This document shows positions 40,440-45,100 of a stretch of DNA of 45,100 nt, one piece after another (within the stretch, counting starts at the first letter, position 1; each line of letters starts with the position of its first letter). Both the position numbers and the translations under genes were made by a program. Source of the DNA: Acidimicrobiia bacterium (GTDB lineage: Bacteria; Actinomycetota; Acidimicrobiia; Acidimicrobiales; Acidimicrobilacustridaceae); the NCBI GenBank assembly GCA_020832495.1, contig JAFIEP010000120.1, forward strand, positions 1 through 45,100, written 5' to 3'. The notes under the pieces are model-generated. The model saw only the letters and a program-made list of their open reading frames with translations. It did no database searches and was not told where the DNA came from.

Positions 40440-41108
40440 ATGCGTCGACGTACGATCACCCTCCTCGGAGGCATCACCGCCGTGATCCTCCTCAGTGCCG
40501 GCACCGGAGCCTTCGCCGCCCAGCAGTTCTCCGACGTGCCCGACACCAACCCCTTCTCGCCTCAGATCTCGGCGTTGGCCGACGCCTGCATCACGAGCGG
40601 GTTCCCCGACGGCACGTTCCGTCCTGCTGATTCGCTCAGCCGCCAAGCCGAGGCTGCGTTCATCGGGCGCTCCGGGGCACAGGTCGCCGTCGGCAACCAG
40701 GGGTCGCCCATCACCTTCGGGGAGAACACCGGGTTCGACAGCGGCCTTGTTCCCCTCGCCTCCGTCTCGATCACCGTGCCCGAAGGACTCGAGGGATGTG
40801 GCCAGCAGATCCACCTGACCGGCACCGCCAACCTGCTCTCCATCCCGGCATCGGCCCCGTGCTTCGGGGCAACCCACTGCAACGCGTACCTCAGCATCAC
40901 CGACGCCGAGGACGAGCGCATCGGCACCGGCATCGTGCGCTTCACCGACAACGCCTCGGGCGCAACGGTCTCGGTGCAGGCCGTGGTGGAGGCACCTCCC
41001 GGTGACCACAGCTTCGCTCTCGAGGTGTGGAGCAACCGAGTGGCACTCGACAGCGCCTTCGCCACCCAAGGCCGCCTCGTCGCCACCCGCGTGCCCTTCG
41101 GCACCTGA
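40440..41108 (+). CDS. secreted protein with a single SLH domain
   Basis: 222-residue exported protein. The signal peptide is clear (RRRTITLLGG, a hydrophobic core, AFAA-Q near residue 27). It is followed at once by one SLH domain (QQFSDVPDTNPF to FPDGTFRPADSLSRQAEAAFI, about 28-76). The C-terminal ~140 residues form an uncharacterised beta-rich domain with four Cys (ECG, APCFGATHC). One SLH is less than the usual three, so cell-wall binding may need oligomers. The start ATG at 40440 has AAAGG eight bases upstream. Repeats B and C flank the gene. Confidence 0.85.
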   Translation: MRRRTITLLGGITAVILLSAGTGAFAAQQFSDVPDTNPFSPQISALADACITSGFPDGTFRPADSLSRQAEAAFIGRSGAQVAVGNQGSPITFGENTGFDSGLVPLASVSITVPEGLEGCGQQIHLTGTANLLSIPASAPCFGATHCNAYLSITDAEDERIGTGIVRFTDNASGATVSVQAVVEAPPGDHSFALEVWSNRVALDSAFATQGRLVATRVPFGT

Positions 41109-41116
41109 CCCCTGCG

Positions 41117-41162
41117 AACTGCCGGCGATTCGAGGTGCACGTGCACCAGATCGCCGGCAGTT
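41117..41162. repeat. 46-bp dispersed palindrome, copy C
   Basis: Invariant arms as in A, with a centre carrying the perfect palindrome GGTGCACGTGCACC. The outer CG/CG adds two base pairs. It starts eight bases after the SLH gene and could also serve as its terminator. The 3' flank has GACGGAGCGTGAG, as in copy A. Confidence 0.95.
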
Positions 41163-41490
41163 CGAGGGGTAGCGACGGAGCGTGAGCGGCTCGCGCCACG
41201 CGCGTTCGCGCCGCCCGTCGCTCCCCCTCATCGCGTCCGCTCACCGACTACCGTGGGCCGACAAGTGCCTACCGGCTCGCGCCGGACACCGCGTCCTCCC
41301 CAGGACCGCTCGACCTCCGGTCCCTCGCCTCACGAACTGGGGCCTACGACCGCCGGTCCTCGGGAAACCCCGTGCATGTGTCGGACACCGACGGAGCCGC
41401 GCCTTCGCCGCCGCTCGCTTCGGTCGGCTACCTGGTGCACCCGGATCAACTCCCCCTTCATCTCGTCACCAACACACCGCTGGGGGACCC
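41163..41490. other. gene-free stretch before the AbiEi/DUF559 gene
   Basis: 328 bases with no convincing reading frame, RNA or hairpin. The only recognisable items are the flank shared with copy A (to about 41185) and GGGGGA just before the GTG at 41491. Confidence 0.5.
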
Positions 41491-42456
41491 GTGGCGCGCC
41501 ACCACCAGAACCGAGCCGACCGCCGGAAGCTCGAGGACCGAATCCGTGTCCTCGCCGAGCACCAGCACGGCGTCATCAGTCAGCGGCAGCTCGACGACCT
41601 CGGGGTCGGGCGCCACCTTGCCCACCGCCGCTGTGAACAGGGCATCTGGAGCCGCCTCCACCCGGGAGTGTTCGCCGTCGGCGCGGCGCCCGCGACCCGC
41701 GAACGACGCCTGATGTCCAGCGTGTTGGCCGCTGGTCCCGAAGCGATCGCATCACACAGAGCAGCCGCCCAGCTGTGGGAGATCGGCGGACGACGAGCGG
41801 CGCCGGTGGAGCTCACCATCCCTCGCGGCCGGCGGCACCGGCCCCGAGGCGCTGTGGTCCACGAAGCGCGCGATCTTGACTTCGCCGAGCCCTGCCTCCG
41901 CTCAGCGATACCCACGACCGGCCTCGCCCGCACCATCTTGGACCTCGGTGCTGTGGCACCCGAGCAGGTGCGCGGCGCCATCCGCTCCGCTCGCCGCAAC
42001 CACGAGCTCGAGTGGTCAGATCTGCTCGACACGCTGGCCGTCCACAGCCGGCGGGGACGGCCGGGGCTCGGTGTCCTGCGCAGGCTGGTCGCTGCGCACT
42101 ATGGCGAGATGGCGGGCGACAGCGCCACCGAGGACCACGCCTTCACACTGCTGTGGTCGAGCAGCCTCGTCCCCACCCCCGAACGCCACGTACCGGTGCT
42201 CTGTGCCGACGGCGTCACCGTGACTGCCGATCTGGGCTGGCCGCGCTGGCGCGCCTACGTGGAGGTGCAAGGCGTTGACCACTTCACCAACGAGGACCTC
42301 CAGCACACCGACCTGCACCGTCGGAACCAGCTCCATCTCGCCGGCCACAACGTCCTCTATGTCTCGGGCCGCCAACTGCGGTCAGATCCGAGCAGGTTCT
42401 TGGCAGACGTGGAGGCGCTGCTCCGCAGAGCCGGATGGCGCCCCGGCGCGTTCTAG
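41491..42456 (+). CDS. AbiEi-like winged-helix / DUF559 nuclease-like protein
   Basis: 321-residue protein of the actinobacterial group that joins an AbiEi-type winged helix to a Vsr-like nuclease fold. HQHGVISQRQLDDLGVG (about 16-32) and HPGVFAVG (about 47-54) mark the N-terminal domain, also seen in type IV antitoxins. The C-terminal part has TADLGWPRWRAYVEVQG (about 252-268), that is an acidic residue and E-x-Q where PD-(D/E)xK enzymes have E-x-K. R-NQLHLAGHNVLYVSG follows. The start GTG at 41491 has GGGGGA upstream; the frame is open from 41182 but not protein-like there. No AbiEii-type toxin gene is adjacent. Repeats C and D bracket it. Confidence 0.75.
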   Translation: MARHHQNRADRRKLEDRIRVLAEHQHGVISQRQLDDLGVGRHLAHRRCEQGIWSRLHPGVFAVGAAPATRERRLMSSVLAAGPEAIASHRAAAQLWEIGGRRAAPVELTIPRGRRHRPRGAVVHEARDLDFAEPCLRSAIPTTGLARTILDLGAVAPEQVRGAIRSARRNHELEWSDLLDTLAVHSRRGRPGLGVLRRLVAAHYGEMAGDSATEDHAFTLLWSSSLVPTPERHVPVLCADGVTVTADLGWPRWRAYVEVQGVDHFTNEDLQHTDLHRRNQLHLAGHNVLYVSGRQLRSDPSRFLADVEALLRRAGWRPGAF

Positions 42457-42509
42457 CGTTCCTCGGCCACGCAGCGTGGAGGTGCGCCACCGTGAGCGCC
42501 CAACCCTCG

Positions 42510-42555
42510 AACTGCCGGCGATCTGCAACGCATGAAGCGCAGATCGCCGGCAGTT
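42510..42555. repeat. 46-bp dispersed palindrome, copy D
   Basis: Invariant arms as in A, with inner CTGC/GCAG continuing the stem to 17 bp and outer TCG/CGA adding three more. It lies between the ends of two genes facing each other (AbiEi/DUF559 and the PAS-GGDEF gene), so it can act as a terminator for both. Confidence 0.95.
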
Positions 42556-42574
42556 CGAAGGGGGGCGGTGGGGG

Positions 42575-43891
42575 TCAGCTCTGGCGGCGTTCTCGTTTGC
42601 GCTCGTACATGGCCACGTCTGCCGCCGCGATCAGCTCGTCCGCCGCCGTCGCCACCGACCCTTCCCAGCCCGCCTCGATACTCGTGCGCTCCAGGCCGAC
42701 CGACACCCCGATCGCCACCGACGCCCCGTTGCTGACCATCATCGGCTCGTCCAAGGAGTGCTCGAGCCGCCGGGCGATCTCGGCAGCCTGTCGCTCGTCA
42801 GGTCCACCGGCGAGGAGCAGCACCATCTCGTCACCACCCCAACGAGCGATCACATCGCCGGAGCGCAACACACCAGCGAGCCGTGCGGCAGCGATGCGCA
42901 GCACCTCGTCGCCGATCCGGTGCCCATACTGGTCGTTGACCGACTTGAAGCGATCGAGGTCGGCGAATGCGACCACCACGTCGCCGCCCTTGTGCACCAT
43001 GGCGGACAATTCTGCTTGAAGCAGGTCGAGAAAGGCATGACGGTTGGCCAGTCCGGTCAGCCCATCGTGGCTGACCTCGTGGCGGAGACGGTCACGCTGG
43101 CTGCGCAACTCAGCCTCGAGATGAACGATGTCGGTGACATCACGGGCCGACACGATCACCCCTTCGATGACCGGGTCGTCGATGTGATTCACCGCCTGCA
43201 ACTCGATGTCGAGCAAGCGACCGTCGGGACCGGTGAACTGCGCCCGCCAGCGGACGGTGGCCTGGCTGCCCTTGGAAACGAGCCGAGCCAAGTGTTCGGC
43301 GGCCTCGTCGCGCTGATCTGCCCGGAAGAGCGCCGTCCAGTCGTCACCGACCACACGATCACAGTCATGGCCGACCATCGACGTGAGCCGACGGTTGGCG
43401 AAGGCCAAGGTCCCGTCAGCGGCCACGAGCAACACGACGTCAGAGCTTCGATCGATCATCGACCGCAACCGTGCGGGACTATCGGCCAGCGCTGCCTGAC
43501 GGCTCACATCGCGAGCGGAGAGGATCATGCCCCCCAGGCTCGCGTCCTCGAGGAGGCTGCGGGCGTTGGCCTCGATCGCCAACCACGACCCGTCGGCACA
43601 CCGCACACGACCAGCGACGATCGTGCCGCTCTCGCCCTCGTCCTCGGCGCGGCTCTGGAACGACCACGCCATGTAGGCGAGGTCGTCGGGGTGCACGAAA
43701 TCGAATACGGTGCGCCCGACAATCTCGTCCCGCTGCCAACCAGAGAGATCAAGCAGTGTCTGATTGGCATAGACGATGGTTGCCGTGTCGTCGAGCACGG
43801 CGATGCCCTCAGGCAGGCGCTCGAGGACCACGAGCAGCTGGGTGTCGTCGAGTCGGGAGCCCCTCGACACTCGGTCGTTCTCGTTGCCCAC
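42575..43891 (-). CDS. diguanylate cyclase with two PAS domains
   Basis: 438-residue sensor that makes cyclic di-GMP. PAS 1 (about 16-130; VLDDTATIVYANQTLLDLSGW) and PAS 2 (about 140-255) are followed by GGDEF (about 275-430). The active loop is RWGGDEM, an accepted variant, and the inhibitory RxxD site (RSGD) is exactly five residues before it, so product inhibition is likely kept. DGLTGLANRHAFL and FADLDRFKSVND are the other GGDEF hallmarks. There is no membrane segment, so it is cytoplasmic. The start GTG at 43891 is set by AGAGGA eight bases upstream; the frame is open to 43984. The PAS ligand is unknown. Confidence 0.92.
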   Translation of the reverse strand: MGNENDRVSRGSRLDDTQLLVVLERLPEGIAVLDDTATIVYANQTLLDLSGWQRDEIVGRTVFDFVHPDDLAYMAWSFQSRAEDEGESGTIVAGRVRCADGSWLAIEANARSLLEDASLGGMILSARDVSRQAALADSPARLRSMIDRSSDVVLLVAADGTLAFANRRLTSMVGHDCDRVVGDDWTALFRADQRDEAAEHLARLVSKGSQATVRWRAQFTGPDGRLLDIELQAVNHIDDPVIEGVIVSARDVTDIVHLEAELRSQRDRLRHEVSHDGLTGLANRHAFLDLLQAELSAMVHKGGDVVVAFADLDRFKSVNDQYGHRIGDEVLRIAAARLAGVLRSGDVIARWGGDEMVLLLAGGPDERQAAEIARRLEHSLDEPMMVSNGASVAIGVSVGLERTSIEAGWEGSVATAADELIAAADVAMYERKRERRQS

Positions 43892-44212
43892 GTCTGACGT
43901 CCTCTGCTTCTGAGCGACGCCTACAGTCTGGCGCACTGCAGACATCGAACTGATATCGACACACAGTAAGCCGGCACGACACATTGCGACGTTGCCGGAC
44001 CCGAGGAAAAGCCCTCCGTTGTGGGGCGGATCGCGGCACCGGCGGCTGCTCGATCCCGACGCCGAGGCGGGTCCGCCTGAGGTCGTCGCTGCTCACTCGG
44101 CCCGCTTCCCGACCCGCTGTCGTCCGTTGCGACGCCGCAGCCAGCGTGGAAGGCTGCAGACCGGTTCAGTCCGCACTCGGGTGGCTGACCGACGCCGAGG
44201 GGATCGAGCCGC
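43892..44212. other. divergent intergenic region, no gene seen
   Basis: 321 bases between the cyclase and CHRD genes. It holds a perfect palindrome AGGCGG-GT-CCGCCT (44065-44078) and GAGGGGA before the CHRD start. If the cyclase began at 43945 or 43984 part of this would be coding. I looked for c-di-GMP riboswitch sequence landmarks and saw none. Confidence 0.5.
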
Positions 44213-45100
44213 ATGCGGACCACAACGATGACGTCGACGACACCGGCCCGACGAGCCGTGGCTGCACTGGCCGCGCTCTCCCTGCTCGTGGTGGTCCTCG
44301 GGGCCTCCCCGACCCCCAGTGGCGCCGCGCCCGGCCCTGATGAGCCGCAGGTGCTGCCCATCGAAACCGCAGCCACCCACGTGGCGCGTATGGATGCCGG
44401 CCAAGAGGTACACCAGCCGAATTCCGACGCTCGCGGGGTAGCCGTCGTGTCGGTCGATGCCATTGCCGGCGCAGTGTGCTTCGACATCTCCTTCGACGAT
44501 CCCTTCTTCGACGCCGACGTCACTGCGGCCCACATCCACACCGGTGGTGCCGGGGTCGACGGGCCGGTACTGATCGACCTCGACTGGCCGGGGAACGGGC
44601 CAGCGGGCTGTGTGACGGCATCGGCCACCGATGCGTCGTCGGTCAACGCCGACCCGTCCGGCTTCTACGTGAACGTGCACACGGTGCAGTTCCCCGCCGG
44701 TGAGGTGCGCGGTCAGCTCACGGCGCTGGACGTGGCCACTGCCTTCGGGGGTCTCGTACCGCTCGACGCCACCCTCTCGGGCGGCCAGGAGGTGCCACCG
44801 GTCACCACCGACGGCACCGGCGACGCCGACTTCTGGGTCGACCTCGTCGACGACGAGTTCTGCTACGACGTCCGGCTCACCGACGTCGACGGCATCACCG
44901 CTGCCCACATCCACCAAGGAGTGGCCGGCACCAACGGACCCGTGGTGATCGGCCTCGATCCCACCGCCCCCGACTTCTCGGCCTGCACCGACGTCGATCC
45001 ATCGCTGCTCGCCACCATCGCCGACAACCCCGCCGGCTTCTACATCAACGTCCACACCGTTGCGCCCCCCCCCCGCGCGCGCGGCGCGCACCAACGCGCC
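44213..45100 (+). CDS. secreted CHRD-domain protein, truncated at the window edge
   Basis: At least 296 codons. After a signal peptide (MRTTTMTSTTPARRA, a hydrophobic Leu/Val core, cleavage near GAA-P) come two CHRD domains, about residues 60-175 and 185 to the end. Each has the order C-(F/Y)D, AAHIHxG, GPVVIxL and FYVNVHTV. In the first the last motif continues as FPAGEVRGQL. In the second it breaks into a Pro/Arg/Ala string exactly where the C-run at 45065 begins, so the end is a sequence artefact rather than protein. CHRD domains are found in secreted proteins of unknown role. GAGGGGA lies nine bases upstream of the ATG. Confidence 0.85.
   Translation, partial: MRTTTMTSTTPARRAVAALAALSLLVVVLGASPTPSGAAPGPDEPQVLPIETAATHVARMDAGQEVHQPNSDARGVAVVSVDAIAGAVCFDISFDDPFFDADVTAAHIHTGGAGVDGPVLIDLDWPGNGPAGCVTASATDASSVNADPSGFYVNVHTVQFPAGEVRGQLTALDVATAFGGLVPLDATLSGGQEVPPVTTDGTGDADFWVDLVDDEFCYDVRLTDVDGITAAHIHQGVAGTNGPVVIGLDPTAPDFSACTDVDPSLLATIADNPAGFYINVHTVAPPPRARGAHQRA
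45065..45100. other. C homopolymer and GC noise at right edge, probable artefact
   Basis: Ten C are followed by alternating GC. The preceding protein sequence is a clean CHRD repeat that would be expected to continue with a Phe-Pro-rich motif; here it is lost within a few codons of the run. Confidence 0.6.

Noticed and set aside
41491-42456. A complete AbiE toxin-antitoxin pair
   Set aside because: Only the AbiEi-like winged helix is present, fused to a nuclease-like domain; no AbiEii nucleotidyltransferase gene lies on either side.
40195-42555. Three 46-bp palindromes as a CRISPR-like or phage attachment set
   Set aside because: They are 0.9-1.4 kb apart with ordinary genes between them, and no integrase, tRNA or phage gene is present.
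43892-44212. A cyclic di-GMP riboswitch near the diguanylate cyclase
   Set aside because: The conserved sequence landmarks of known c-di-GMP riboswitch classes are not seen; only a 14-bp palindrome is present.

Overview
This looks like a chromosomal segment of a very GC-rich actinobacterium. The gene mix points to the class Acidimicrobiia or a close relative: SLH-domain surface proteins, acidic and Thr/Pro-rich secreted or membrane proteins, CHRD domains, a DmdC-like acyl-CoA dehydrogenase, an Lgt and AbiEi/DUF559-type proteins. The lineage is an inference from gene content; no rRNA or other marker is present. Both ends carry 10-base G or C homopolymers followed by GC-only noise that spoils the reading frame at the right end, so the window is probably a whole contig with poor ends.

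Layout. 1-4323 (minus): glutathione peroxidase, DEAD-box RNA helicase, an acidic single-pass membrane protein and a truncated N6-adenine-type DNA methylase. 4454-6616 (plus): a PhyH-type dioxygenase and an APH-fold kinase. 6656-10439 (minus): an operon of acyl-CoA dehydrogenase, lgt and a sulfotransferase. 10522-10670: two 43-bp copies of an imperfect palindrome. 10735-18636: a small membrane protein, a triple-SLH secreted protein, an enoyl-CoA hydratase/isomerase, an alpha/beta-hydrolase lacking its catalytic His coupled to a DUF2207 membrane protein, YqgE, and a degenerate metallo-beta-lactamase-fold protein. 18758-25213: SDR, RsgA, a ThrE-like exporter, Nudix, an uncharacterised protein and a secreted lipase-like hydrolase. 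25210-28187 (minus): a three-gene MacB/LolCDE-type ABC transporter.

The most distinctive locus is 28408-35211. Five co-directional genes form two copies of the circularly permuted ATP-grasp / alpha-E / transglutaminase module, a family predicted from comparative genomics to make or process peptide conjugates. The first copy has separate genes with intact-looking motifs. The second copy is an ATP-grasp-alpha-E fusion whose ATP-grasp half has lost most nucleotide and metal motifs, followed by its own intact transglutaminase. An M23 peptidase gene converges on the end of the cluster.

The right third holds an M23 (LytM) peptidase, a nucleotide-sugar dehydrogenase, a TIGR01777 epimerase, an HSD10-type SDR under a perfect 16-bp TetR-like operator, a single-SLH secreted protein, an AbiEi/DUF559 protein, a two-PAS diguanylate cyclase and a truncated CHRD protein. 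Four copies of a dispersed palindromic element, each exactly 46 bp with invariant 13-bp arms and a variable 20-bp centre, lie between genes at 22125, 40195, 41117 and 42510. Three of the four sit in one 2.4-kb stretch, and two bracket the AbiEi/DUF559 gene. No tRNA, rRNA, CRISPR array or phage genes were seen.
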